Shown in pieces: positions 11,353 to 24,585 of a stretch of 64,000 nucleotides of DNA (position 1 is the stretch's first letter; each line of letters starts with the position of its first letter). The stretch comes from Megachile rotundata (Eukaryota; Arthropoda; Insecta; Hymenoptera; Megachilidae). The translations under genes and the position numbers were made by a program. The notes under the pieces were generated by a model, which saw only the letters and a list, made by a program, of their open reading frames with translations, had not been told where the DNA came from and searched no databases. The stretch lies in contig NC_134995.1 of the NCBI RefSeq assembly GCF_050947335.1, positions 5,804,501-5,868,500 on the forward strand, given 5' to 3'.

Positions 11353-13744
11353 TCGTGTAAAATGCTAATGAAAATGTCTCGCATCGCTACCGATAAAAAC
11401 GTACCCGCTTAAAAGCTTTTAACATGGCATGAATTTAGTGCGGCATTCATTTGATCTCTGTTCAACCCGTGATTTCGTAGCAAAAATTTCTCAAACTTAA
11501 CTTATGTAATTACGTACAGATAACTTAATTCTTTTAGAAACGTTCGTGCAGAGATAATTCTTCTTTATTTCAAATCTTAATTTAACAAACATTGTAAAGA
11601 TTTACAAGGTTTATAATTGTAACTGATTTTATGATGTCTTTTAATTATAAATTATTGTACTACACACATTTGTAAGTTATTGTATTGTTTATTTGAATAT
11701 TAACTATATTAATAGAGGTTCGTAATTTATAATAACTTACAATCATTCCACATATCTACTATGATATTAAATCATTTATAAAATTACTCATAAAATACCA
11801 CAGAAATTTCTCTCGAACCACATTTAAAAAGTTGCTGACATTCTGTCCTTGATACCAAAAATCAAAACAACTCTCATTTTATCGTTTTCATAAAATATTA
11901 CGATACTATGCAAGATTTTTTCATTTCCCCGATCAAACAGATTTGATCCCATAAATTGATTTAATTTTAGGAACGCAAGCAGATGCTTCATCGAATGTTT
12001 TTGCATGAGCTCGTTTTGTCGCTGTCTGACGACGAGTCTACTAAAGAAACTTTAAAAAAAAAGCACCTCGTAAAAAGTTGGACCAATTTCGTTTTTGCAC
12101 ACTGCATACCTTTGACAACGGTTTTAAAATGTTTGACTGAAAAATAGTAAAAGCGATTTTTATAGCGATATCCGCTATACAGTTGGGCAGTATCAATGAT
12201 ACTGGATGTGAAATCGTTCCTGGGTTATAATGCCAATTCCTGGATCATCCTTTCCATTCAGTGTTTAACATTCGCGTGTGAACCCATCGCTGCGACGTAT
12301 CTTTTTAATGCACGAGCACGTACGACTATGATTTCGAATAGAAGCGTGCTTTAATGCCGGCCAGCTGTAATTTATACCATTTTCGAAGAAAAATAAATGG
12401 AATGTAAAAGTGGTCGATAAATCAATACTTTTTTAGTCGTATTTGAAATCAGGATATTTCGGGTGTATTTAAAATGTACGTTACCCTTCGCTATTATGAA
12501 TATTTAAATGTTACTTTTATTAAAATAAATATTACATTTATTAAAAACAAAAATTACATGTGTCTGAAATTTTATACTGCAGCTTTTAGTGCATATTTAT
12601 ATATTTATTACATATTGTATGTTTGAAGTTAGTAATTGGGAAAGGTAATATTAAACGTTGAATAATTGAGTGATTTCAAAATAAATTTTTGCAAGAGTTG
12701 AAAGACATAAAATATTAATTTTATTACAACATAATATTGTCAATTCCAAGTTGAAGTAACCTGCTACAACTTGAAGAAGTATATAAAAATTAGGTGCCTC
12801 AGTTCCTGTAACTTTTGTAGATAAAATAAAATAATATGAAACGACATAAAGTAATAGTAGTGGCGTAGAAAAGTCATCATTTAAATTTAAACGCAAAAGT
12901 TATGGAAACGTTATCGTAGAAAATGACAGAGTATAATGTAACGCTAATACCCGTAACTATAATAAGACCTTGTGCTTTTGTGTGACGGATTTTAAAGAGA
13001 CAACCTAAAAGGCAAAGTGTACAAATATAACGATCCGTCGAGCAGAGGCTTCAAATGTTCTCTACGTGATATCGGCTGGCTTTTTCTTTTCGCGTGTAGT
13101 TCAGAACGTTGGATCGGAATTAATGAACCGTAATCCCCCAATAATGAGGCTTCGGCTTCACTGGCTCTGATACGACCTCGGCACCCTTCTTGCCCTCTCC
13201 TCTCCTCATTCTACCGGCCACGGTATATCGATGTACGTACATATATGCCCGTGTAAATGTCACATACGCTACATGACTTAGCGGGTTTGTTGCAGAGGGA
13301 GAAAGAGAGACAGAGAGAAAGATGGCCTTCCACGCTTCGAGGCTGTCGACGCGAGACAAATTATTTTCCTCAACAGCACGCGTCGATGCTTTTCACCGCG
13401 TATAACGAGTTGTTCGAGCGGCTTTACTCGTAGAGAGAATACAAAATGTCGCCTCCCAAACCCCTACGTTCCCCCTTTTTGCGGCCGTTCTGTCGATATT
13501 TTTCATAGCTTGGCACGCCCCTGAATAGTTCCGTTCGAATTTGACCGTCGACAATGACCTCGATATCGACGTACCCATTCAACGTGTTTTCGCTACCATG
13601 CTTATTTAATTAAATACTTCTTTTCATACCAATATTTTCAACTCTTGTAGTAATATAGTAATGTGTTACTCTTGTTAGTAATATAGTATTGATTTGTACG
13701 TTTCATTTAGATAATAACCATGTTAATTTTATATTAGGTAGACA

Positions 13745-13770
13745 TTAGGTAGGTACTAATACCTACCTAA
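13745..13770. repeat. Perfect short hairpin with TTAGG arms
   Basis: TTAGGTAGGTA (13745-13755) and TACCTACCTAA (13760-13770) form an 11-bp perfect stem around the 4-nt loop CTAA. It lies inside a direct repeat of TTTTATATTAGGTA. Confidence 0.85.
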
Positions 13771-16496
13771 TTTTATATTAGGTACACATTAGGTCAATTA
13801 GATATTACGTATGTTGTTATCAAGAGAAATCTTTTCAGTATATTACAACTTTAATTCTAACAATTCCGACGTATAACACAGTACGCTAAAATAGAAGAGA
13901 AACAAATAAACAATAAAATTCATCTTCACAAAAGTCAGCACAGATCTCAAGATCTGATCGAATTTTGTGAAATAAAATGGGAAACTTATGAAACTGTCAT
14001 TTGATTACTATGGTGTTAAACCTTGAAGTTATTTCAAGTTCGCACCTAACCTTCATTGAACCTAACCTAATCCTTTAAACGTTTAATGAATTCTTTTGAA
14101 GTTATTATGTCTCTGTTGAAGTTACTGTTTCGCTTTAATTATTTATTTTAAATTAAGCTAAATGACGAGTGAGTCACATTCCGAAAGCCTCCATATTTGA
14201 TATAGCGCGAATAAAAGAATGTACGAATTGCACGTTTCAAATCACTTTTCGCAAGCTGCAAAGAAACAAAAGTCCATCGTCCTTTGAGGATGGCAAAGTC
14301 TTTGAAAGTGAAGGTTCGATTCACAGAACCGCGATATTGCAGCGAACCTGCCAACAGAATGAAGCAATTACCTACTGATTGGAGGCTGTGCTGTTAGCCG
14401 CACCATCACACTTGCCAATTCACCAGCTGGTAATTTCAATAGATACAACTGGAGCCACAGAACCGGCTGGAACGCCGATTGCCTCTTGTCCATGCGATCC
14501 TCTGTCGAATCTCCGAATCGAAGGATACATCCAAACTATCCAATTCATCGATACATTTCGAATTACAAGTTGGAGGCTTTGATTTGGTGCAAAAAGCCTC
14601 GGTATAAAATATTCCATTCTCTAATCTGTTCACAATTTAATGCAAAAGTTCAGTCGCTTTTTAACCCTTTTCAAAAGGACGAGTCGTTTTGATGATAATT
14701 TAAAATTGATTATCAATGATGAATAAACATTAAATAGCTACACAATAATCAATTGTCTTTTCAAAGGCTGAGATAAATTAATTGATGAATTGTATTTAAC
14801 AAATTGAAATTTTAGGACAAAATGCTTATAACGTTTAGGGATAATAAAACTCGGCAGAGTTTTATTTAATTGAACCAGTAATTTGTATTTGATTGACAGG
14901 ATATAAAAATGAATTAAAATAATAATAATTGAAGATTTAAATTTTCAAACGTAAATTAAAAGACACATATCACGTATAATAAATTATTGTAATATGTATT
15001 ATTGTATTATCAGGTACGTTAAATTATTGTTATACAGTTAATTTTATATGTGATTTTGCTTTCATAAATACACTGATTACAGCAAAAAAATATTGCGCGA
15101 AGCCTGACGTTCATTTCATATCGATAATACTCTTCATCATCAAATATATAAACGTCAACAGAAATGGAATTTAAAGTAAGGGTGAGACGACAGGCGAGGC
15201 TGTCGATTCTACTTAAATGCCAATATCAGTCCCCAGTGAAGTCTCGTCAAGGATATTTTGGTACGAAGGGTTCCTTAATAACGAGGGGTAGCTCCGTAAA
15301 TTTGAAGAGCAATCAATCCCAGAAGACGCAAATCCTACCTGTTATCTTTTAATTCTCGCTCGTTAAAGTTCACCACAATAGTTTTACTTTCAGTTATCAC
15401 GCTACCTTTGCCACTCGAACGTATAATTTAAACCCTATCCCGTATGAAGTTTAATTACATATAAAATTGCGAAAGAAACGATCAAATATCGAGCACTTAT
15501 CTCGATAAAAATCAACACAAATTTAAAAAGAAGTATTTCAGTATTATATTTCTTTTTAAAATGAAGTACTTAAGGGAAGTGTTATTTAATGAATTTTGTA
15601 AAATATGTAAATTTTAAAATATATAAATTTGCAAAATATTAAAATATATGCAATTTTTGGGTCAACTTTTATAACAAAATTGAATACCAAATAAGAAACT
15701 TGTAAATTGATTAAATGATCAGTAGTTAGTTAAACGAAAGGAAGAATTAATTCCAATTGAAATTTAATCACGATATCAAGAATTCTTCCGCGGGCACATT
15801 AACTCATAACTAGAGAATAATATCGAGGTATCCATATCTCATGATCGCGTTTCTTTCTCTTTCATACTTTTTCCTACCCACGGGATTCGGTATCCCGTTC
15901 TGACTCCCGATACGAAAGACTCGGCAAACAAGTAACAGTTGTACCGGAGATAAAAGCAATGCAATTACGAGGCCGCCCAGGGAATTACTCAGAGAATGTC
16001 TTTAATTAAATGTTGGAAGCAGTTTCCGAGCCTCCGTTAATGCAGAGACAATTTCCTTCCATCCACTTTTCGCTTGCTTCCTCGAACAGAAAGGAACATC
16101 CGCCGTGGCTCGAGGGCCACTCCTGTTGCTGATGTTACGTCCACCTACAACACACGATCCCTGCTACTCTTCTCTCGACTCGCAAAACTTTTCGAAGTTC
16201 GCCTACCTAATCGCCCGTGTCAACGCTCGTTCAAAAGCGTCCGTTTAAGAATCGAATTCCGCCATCGAAGTTTCTTCATTTCGACGCGTGTAAACAGATA
16301 CTTCGGTATTGCTTTGTTCTCCCGAATCCGATTGCGAGATTGCGATTTCAACCGGAAACGGATTCTCCTTTTGCAAGGAGAACGTATTCAGATGTTATAC
16401 AATTCACACTTTTCTTGGAAAAGTAGTATAAGACAGTTAGAAAAAGAAGATATAATACTATTCACTGTAGACGTTCATCAGTTGGTGAAAAGTAGA

Positions 16497-16970
16497 AAGC
16501 GTTTCAAATTTCGCGCCAGAAGGTTCTACCAGGCAATGATGACTTCTCGTCATTCTATGTGAAAGTAGTAGGAAACAATAATAAAACTTTTGAAGTTTGG
16601 AAATCTCTTTTTGGTAGAATGGTAAATTTAGCATGAAACGTTTCATTTTCTTTAATAATGATAAACGTAGAAAATACTTCAAATATCGCGCCAAAGGGTT
16701 CTACCAGGCGCAAAATGGCGCTGATATTACAAGGTTGATTGCATCAGGTATTGTAACTTCGTTACTAGTCGATACAGTAGAATGTCAAAAGAACATAATT
16801 GTATTATTTCTTCAAATGGAAATGCATAATTTCTTTTATACAGTTCCTCTCTGGGAAACAGTAATAAAATTTTTGAAGTTTGGAAATCTCTTTTTGGGAG
16901 AACGCCAAAGTTTCATTTTCTTTAATAATGATACACATGTCGTAAATGGCGACTATTACCAGAAATATTA
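16497..16970. repeat. Imperfect duplication of about 270-280 bp
   Basis: The block GGAAACA...TTTTGAAGTTTGGAAATCTC at 16571 recurs at 16854. GTTTCATTTTCTTTAATAAT recurs at 16640 and 16910. A shorter shared piece with GGTTCTACCAGGC is present near 16522 and 16697, giving a nested structure. Each copy is followed by an ATGGCG site (16716, 16946). Confidence 0.75.
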
Positions 16971-18959
16971 TTAGCCAATTTCATGGAGTTGAATCTTTAT
17001 CTAAGAAATATAGCAACTAATATCAAATGTATAAAATGTGGTAAAAAATTTGCGAGAAAATAGTATTTCATTTGGAAATTATTTTATTAAATATACGAAA
17101 CTATACTATATTATTAAATATATGGAACAGTTCAAGAAATGTTACAATAATCTATTTCATGATGAATGAGGACTTAATTTGAGGTTATGTTAGCACTTTC
17201 CTAGTGACCACATAATTTATTATTAATAAATACATATTAGATTTAATTACACTTTACTTGATAAATAAAGGCTACAAGTTTCTTTAATCTTCAACTGTAA
17301 ATTTATAAATAAATAATGAACATTTACTGTATATTTTTAAATAAAAATCCTTTCCCAAAGTCGATACCTGACACGAACATTATAACTACATTCTACTGTA
17401 AAGGTACAATGCTGTTCACATCAGGTATCCAAATAACGAAAAATGGACATTGTCCAATTTGGAATATCCGTGGTCCAAATTCGAAACCAGTTTCCTAGAT
17501 TGGACCACTGCCGTCATTTTGAAAATATGTTTCCGTAACGAACCACATGGTAGTCCAGTCTGTTTTATATGTATCGATCATACTACTGAAATTGTTCTGA
17601 AACTTTTCTGTTCAAAACGCTTTTTTGTGAAAGAACGTTGCTATGAAAAATATTTTGGGACCGTAAATAATTGTTCGAGTAATTGTCATCATTGCAACAA
17701 TTATTTGTTGCTCCAATAATAATTTTCCAATGATTTTTAACATTTTTATTGTCATTAACGTTCTCGATTTTTATCATTCTCGGTGTCTTTAATATTCTCA
17801 TACATGATTTTTAACGTCCTCATTGCATTTCATATCTTTTCCCCAGCGCTATAAATTCAGTGCTGCATAAAACTATAAACACGTTTCCACCTCATGTAAC
17901 TGTTTTCATGGCCAGAATTTTCGTTTACTCGAGTATGTGTTCGCTGTAACAAAGTATCAAAGAAAAGTTGAATATTAAAGAGCATACGGGTGCAAGAAAC
18001 AATAGTTCTTCAAATTCGTCCATTCGTAGGTGGGGATCTTTTTATACCGAGCACTTAATTTGCCAGGCGCCGTAGGCGAGGAAAATAAAAACGTAGTAAC
18101 GTTATTTAAAATTCCTGCGCTGAAAACGACTGCGTTACGTCTCCGGCACGTTTCAACCGGCACCGTGGCAAAACACTTCTGTAGGTTTGCTTTTATTACG
18201 AGACATTTCAGGAGTTGGCAAGGGGAGAGGGTTCGCGAGCATGTCGCGAGGCGTGACAAGAAATGTCACACGCTTCGGAAGGCATAACTACGCGTGAGGC
18301 CGGCTCGTTCGCATTCCAGGGGTGACATACCGGAGTGGAGAGCCACCGCGAACCTCGCAGAAATATTGAGCCCCTGGAGAAATATTGGCCGTCCCGTGAC
18401 GCGCGAACATGCTGTCAATTCGAGTAGAGTAAACCGTATTATACGGCTCGATGAGCTTCCACGGGAGAAAAAATAAGAGGAGGAACAAAAAAAAATGATC
18501 GGGGAATTCGCGCGCCGCAGCTACCAATTTTTCACGGTAATAACCTTGCTTTAATGATCGATCAGTTGATGCCGCGCTATGATTTCGAGATTGAGCCGAC
18601 CCGGATACGCCGCAACCCTCAGAGAATATTGCGCTTCTATAATATAAATGTAAATTCGGAATTTTTCGATTGATTTCGGGAGGGTTTCTTCGAAATGGGA
18701 ATGTTCGATATTTGAACCCTAATACGGTAATGATTGATTATGGCAATTCTTTCTGGAAATTTGCAAATGAATTTAAGGTAGGAAATAGATATTCCATACT
18801 TGCATTCGATGGTGATGTCGATTTTTTCGACTGGAAAATTTAGAAATGGGTTTAAGGGTTTTTCGTCTAAAATGAATTTTAATGTTTGTGAATGATGATT
18901 GAACAATCGAAAGACGATGTAGACATACATACTATTTACAAAAATAGTAATGGGTAATA

Positions 18960-19520
18960 TTTGAAATGATATGCATGTATGTGTGTATACGTCATATGTG
19001 GTCAAATAGCAGAATACGTTTAATCCACACATATGTTGCTTCTGATATATACATATATACATCTATAGGTTATATATGGTCAAACATCAGAATATATTTA
19101 GTCCACATATGTGTTACTCATAATATCATATACATACGTATGTACATCTATAGGTCACATATGGTTAAACATCAAAATATATTAATTCACATATGTGTTA
19201 CTTGTGACATCATATTAATCCACATATGTGTTACTTGTGACATCATATTAATCCACATATGTGTTACTTGTAGTATCATATTACATGTATACATCTAAAG
19301 GTCAAACAAAAAATATATTTAATCAACATATATGTTACTTATGATATCATATACATACACATATATATCTACATATATGTCATATATGGTTAAAAATCAA
19401 AATATATTTAATCCACATATGTGTTACCTATGATATCCTATAATATACATCTGTAGGTCCTAAATGGTCAAACATCAGAATATATTTAATCTACACATGT
19501 GTTACTTGTAATATCACACA
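18960..19520. repeat. Satellite of about 80 bp rich in CACATATGTG
   Basis: Units contain ATCCACATATGTGTTACTTG, then TATCATATACATAC, then GGTCAAACATCAGAATATA. Near 19180-19270 a 40-bp half unit is repeated three times. Copies differ by many substitutions and small gaps. Confidence 0.85.
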
Positions 19521-20499
19521 TCTAATTTCATGAAAGGCATAACATGTTTTTGCATTTACAGTAAGCACATAATGAAAGAGAATTTTCTTCAGCAACAACG
19601 GTAATTAATTACTGAAAATTTACAGTCAATTAACGAACAATTGAACACCTACAAAACAAGCTATTTTCACATCCACCTAACCTCACATATCGTAAACCTG
19701 TGCGTTTGAACGCATATGAACAAATATCAAATGGATCAAATATCTACCCATTGTGTTACGTGTAAATATGTATGTGTAAATGTCTGTCTGTAAATGTGTA
19801 CGTGTAAATATATATGTGTAAACGAACGCGCAAACGTGTACCTGTAACTTTACACGCTGAAATGATACTCGACACGTCTACTCGACACAAACCACATTAC
19901 ACAGCTGCTGAATGCGAAGTGAAAAATGTTTGTAGAACCTGAGTAGCTGTATTTTTTCAGCTCGAAGGAAAACAGCATTGACGCAGGGAGATATTAACCG
20001 CAACACTCGAAGCGAAGAAATATTGTCTCCCGATCGGACACACTAAACCTTGTAATCCTTGATATATGACGTTAACATCGACACATCAGGGTATAAATAA
20101 AGATTTCCCCTTTATACCATGACGTAAAAAACTGCTCTACCGAATTCGTTCTACGCTTTTGTAGATGGTCGTTGGTTAAAATTCAAAAAATTCTATTGTT
20201 AGAGGTATTCACTCTATGTGATTTATGCATATGTTCAAACCAATACTCGAGCTTCTGTATTCTCTAGTTGACCTTTCACGGGATATCAAACATCTTTGTT
20301 GTTGCTCATAACAGCGCCAAGTTAAGTTCTGTTATCTAAGTAGCAATTCCTACTGTGTAACGATAATAAACTCCAACTGTGTAAGGGGAATTGCTTAGGG
20401 AGAGATTCAGGAGTTCGATGCAATGTACTGAGCATACTATGGTTTACCTGGAAAATAGTATGGTAACCATAGGGGTAGAGTAGAGAGTAGTAGATTTTT

Positions 20500-21130
20500 T
20501 GGGAGTTTTGAGAATTTTTGGTAGTTTGCGAATTTGAGCTGAAGACATTGGGAACTTTAGTTCGTGGTTTGTGGAATATGGGAATTTAGAAATTTAGGAA
20601 TTTGGGGTCTAGTAATTTGGAGACGGTATTGGGGGACTTGTAGATTTAGGGACTTTGGGAGTTGGATAGTTACGGGTGTGGGGATCTAGGGATTTGGTGG
20701 TTTAGGTGTTTGGGAATTTATAAGTTTGGATATTTGAGAAATTTGGGGATTTGAAGATTGGGATTTAGAAATTCTGAAATTTGGAAATTTGGGGATTTGA
20801 AGATTGAGATTGAGAAATTCTGAAATTTGAAAATTTGGGGATTTGAAGATTGGAATATAGAAATTCTGAAATTTGGAAATTTGGGGATTTGAAGATTGGG
20901 ATTTAGAAATGTAGAAATGTAGAAATGTAGAAATCTAGAAATTTAGAAATCCAGAAATCTAAAAATCTAGAAATTTAGAAATCCAGAAATCTAGAAATCT
21001 AGAAATTTAGAAATCCAGAAATCTAGAAATCTAGAAATTTAGAAATCCAGAAATCTAGAAATCTAGAAATTTAGAAATCTGATCTAGAAATCCAGAAATC
21101 TAAAAATCTAGAAATTCAGAAATTCATAAA
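20500..21130. repeat. Purine-rich array: 46-bp units then 32-bp units of octamers
   Basis: A degenerate GGAATTTAGAA region leads into four 46-bp units beginning GGGGATTTGAAGATTG at 20745, 20791, 20837 and 20883. It then changes to exact 32-bp units of four octamers (AAATTTAG, AAATCCAG, AAATCTAG, AAATCTAG). AAATTTAG starts at 20939, 20971, 21003, 21035 and 21067. Confidence 0.93.
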
Positions 21131-21237
21131 TTTAGAACTTAGGAAATATAGAATAGTCATAATTTATCTCCCAACCCCCCCAAAATTCCCCTAAATCCAA
21201 ATCCCCAAACAAATAGCGCTTCCCCTTAATTACCAAA

Positions 21238-21762
21238 TTGCTAAAATTTACTTCTCAAAATATTTCAAGAATGCATCTGACTCCGACATTTATCCAAACC
21301 CAAGATTTTTCGACGTTATCCGACAAGTTTTCCAGTTTCGCTATTGTCGAAGTCTTCGAGAAAAGTATCACCAGGGTACATTTTACAAGGAGTTCGACTT
21401 GTATCGATAACCTCAACAAGAAGCTCGAGATTTTCCTCCGTTATGTTCCCTCTGTCTACCACTGCAACGTCTCCTCCGACGTGAAGAGTCCTTGGGATAC
21501 TCCCGCAGATCCCTCATATCTGCGAGGATTCGACGCAATACGAGTATCTCCTGGTTTAACAGACCTTAATCATCACAAGGACCTTCCTCGAGCCGAACGT
21601 TTTCGTCTTGCTACCAGTTATCCTCCAGTATCCCTAGTACCTACATGCTGGATAATCGTACCACTTAATCGGCTACCCCTTATGCAAGCAACTGCCTCGA
21701 ACGTTTTGCTACTCAAGAGGAAAATATTTGAATGGTTTAATGTGCATTGTGTATGCTGTTAG
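21238..21762 (+). other. Unrecognised 174-codon ORF in a GC-richer intronic block
   Basis: This is the longest open frame in the window outside repeats. It begins MLKFTSQNIS, is serine-rich and ends EWFNVHCVCC, with no signal peptide, membrane segment or known motif. The block is GC-richer than its surroundings, which lengthens chance ORFs, and it follows a tandem array directly. No TATA box or poly(A) signal is clearly placed. It is most likely non-coding or a chance ORF, and is listed only because of its length. Confidence 0.12.
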
Positions 21763-22129
21763 GGTGACGTTTATTTGAATGAACTGTAGGATTAAGGTGG
21801 TGACTTAGGTCTGATTAAAACTAGGATAATATATTTTTTATAAAATAACGTAAACTACACTGAAGAATGCAAATGATCTAAATTTACAGGAAAAAGTACA
21901 ATGTAATGAAACTTCAACGACTCTCGTAATTGATTTTTAATTATTACTCATTGACAAAGTTCTCATTGTGTGAAATATATTTTAATCTTTGGGGTAGCTC
22001 ACATTGGATATGAAATTTCGTCTTGCAATGAAATAAGCACGGTGTTGTTTTAACCCCTGACCTTATAATTTCTTGTTAGCTGCATCAGTCAGAACTAATC
22101 ACAGCTGCAAGATTAAAATAGAGTAATAG

Positions 22130-22340
22130 TAAGTTAACCAAGTAATAATAATTTAACAGAGTGATAGTAAAATATCAAAATAATGATTAAATGATATAGT
22201 AAAATATCAAAGTAATAATCGAACGATATATCAAATAATTGATACAGTAAAAGTAATAATTAAACGATGTACAAATATGATGAAATATCAAAGTAATAAT
22301 TAAACGATAGTAAATAACAGACACAGTCAAATATTAAATT
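22130..22340. repeat. AT-rich tandem region with AGTAATAATTAAACGATA
   Basis: Words AAAATATCAAAGTAATAAT and TTAAACGATATAGTAAA recur about every 45-60 bp, four or five times, with drift. Confidence 0.75.
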
Positions 22341-23339
22341 ATGAATCTAATATTGAAATAATATTAAACGAAATTTAATATTGCAGCGAAGTGTAATATT
22401 AAAGTACACTTCGAACGCTGTTTCACATCCCCTTCTTCCAAGATCCAACCCTCAGCGGAATACGTTAACGAACGTCGGTTATACTTCAAAGAAATCTAAT
22501 CGATTTCGGCGACAGCGAAGACGCAGAATATCATTCGTGGCAATACGGTGAATATTACGATTGCCAGCTTGCAAATCTATATCTCAATTTCATATTCGCG
22601 CGTCAACGTATAAACGCAAATACGTATCCGTGTACGAACCGAAACGTAGAGAAAATAGGCGGAGAAATTGAAGATGGTGGCATGTCGAGGGAAACTAGAG
22701 TGAACGCAGTCAAATCGAATTACCCTTACGGTGCTACGATGTCGTTTGCTGTATGTTAGAACGAACGCTTCCGTCGAAAGATTCTTTTCTCAGGGCTCCG
22801 GGAAATAGGATGTTCTTAGGTCGCATTCAATTGCACAGAGCAATAAGCATGATACCATATCTTATCGCTACGGGATTTCTACAACTTTTATATCTGCATT
22901 CTTATTAAAAAAAAAAGGAAGTATCAAAGGGTCAACTTAATCTTGTCTTATAAGAATGTGACGCACTCGTGACGCACATTAAAGTTTCAGCGATGATAAA
23001 TATAATTCGTATTCGCTGTCACTTTTCATGTCTTTCAACACTTTTAATAATTTTTCTATGAATTTCGGTCCATTTTAAGAAATTTTCTGTAACAAAATGT
23101 CGAGTGATCAAGATGGGATTTTTATTTGCACCAATGGAAGCTCCAGGTACTCTAAAACTGCACTCTTCATTTTCACTTGAAATTATAGATGACATAGTAA
23201 GCAAAAATTGTTTCATTTTGTTCTTTTACAATTTTATTTTTCTGAATGAATTTTCTTTCTATACTTGTCTTTTACACAATTTTAAAATAAGGGTTAAGTA
23301 TTTTTTGGACTACCCCCAGTTAGCTACAAACCGTCATTG

Positions 23340-23770
23340 ATTTACACTGTACTGAGTCTTGTTTTTTATACTAATTATAATTTGCACAATTAAAAATCGT
23401 GAAATGTAAAGTAAATTTGAAATTTTCATTTTTTTACACTAACTATAATTTGCGTAACGAAGAACCGTGAAATCTACAATATATTTGAAATTTTCACCTT
23501 CTTTCGTTTTTTCTTTTTATACTAATTATAATTTGCACAATTGAAAATCGTAAAATGTAAATTAAATTTGAAATTTTTACTTTCTTTCGTTTTTTTTTTT
23601 ATACTAAGTATAATTTGTACAACAAAAAATCATAAAATCTAAAATATATTTGAAATGTTCACCTTCTTTTCGTTTTTTTGTTAACACTATTTATAATTTG
23701 CACAAAAATCGCCAAACGTAAAATGCATTTGAAATTTTCACTTCTTTTATTTCTGTTAATACTGCAGCGA
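23340..23770. repeat. Tandem repeat of about 70-90 bp, five copies
   Basis: CTAATTATAATTTGCACAA or close variants start at 23371, 23439, 23522, 23605 and 23697. Each is followed by AATCGTGAAATGTAAA and GAAATTTTCA-type words and a T-run. Spacing is 68, 83, 83 and 92 bp. Confidence 0.88.
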
Positions 23771-24372
23771 TAATCTGTTAACTGAAACTAACAGCCATCG
23801 ACAAAATTATAAGCTTAAATAGTTAGGTTAATTACAGATTTAAAAACTAAGAGTACCCCAACTTTTAATTTTGTTTTTTTAATTTAGTCGAGCGAAATTA
23901 CTCTGCGAATTAATTTGACCTTCTTATTAGAAGGAGGCATTAATTATCTGAACGAGCAGTTCAGCTGAACTGAAGATGCGCTTCAAAAACTAAATAAAAT
24001 TTGCAAAGTTGGTACTAAAAATTTAAAGTAGAACGAATACTATGTGTCACAAGTTAATTTATGAAAATTTACTAACAAGGTAATTGTAAAATATTTTGGG
24101 ATTTATTTAGCAATGTAGAAGGGATGCAAATATTTTTTGCATAAAGTTTGGAGGTACAGAAATTTGGATGTAATTGGAGAATATAAAAGAAAATGAGAAG
24201 ACAAAAATTTTAAAGAAAATAACACTTTTTTCAGGTTATATTTCTCAGAGGTAGACACTGAGAAATGTAGAGATTTATGGACTATAGTAATTTGGAGATA
24301 TAAATATTTAGAAATATGAAAATGGGGAAATGTTGATTTGGAAACATTGATACTAGCAATATTTAAATTGGG

Positions 24373-24585
24373 TTAACACTAGATTTACGGAACCCGTCAA
24401 AATGACGGATAATAGGTCTATTTTAGATGACAGAATTTGTTAAGAAATTTTTGTAAAAATGTCAACTTTCAGCAAAAGAATCAATGTCTTAGGTAGTTCA
24501 CATATCATCTGCAATTTATTTATTTTTCTACTTTAGGTAAATTTAAATAAAAGTGACCATCAAACGTCCGTAAATCTAGTGTTAA
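24373..24585. mobile_element. 213-bp TTAA-bounded miniature inverted-repeat element
   Basis: The termini TTAACACTAGATTTACGGA (24373-24391) and its exact reverse complement (24567-24585) form 19-bp perfect inverted repeats, with TTAA at both outer edges. TTAA target duplication is the hallmark of piggyBac-superfamily transposition. A small palindrome, CCGTCAAAATGACGG, lies just inside the left end. There is no ORF, so the element would be non-autonomous. The family is inferred from the TTAA edges only. Confidence 0.85.

Noticed and set aside
16074..16562. 162-codon Arg-rich plus-strand ORF
   Set aside because: No recognisable domain, biased composition, and it runs across a GC-richer block into the 16.5-kb duplication; likely chance.
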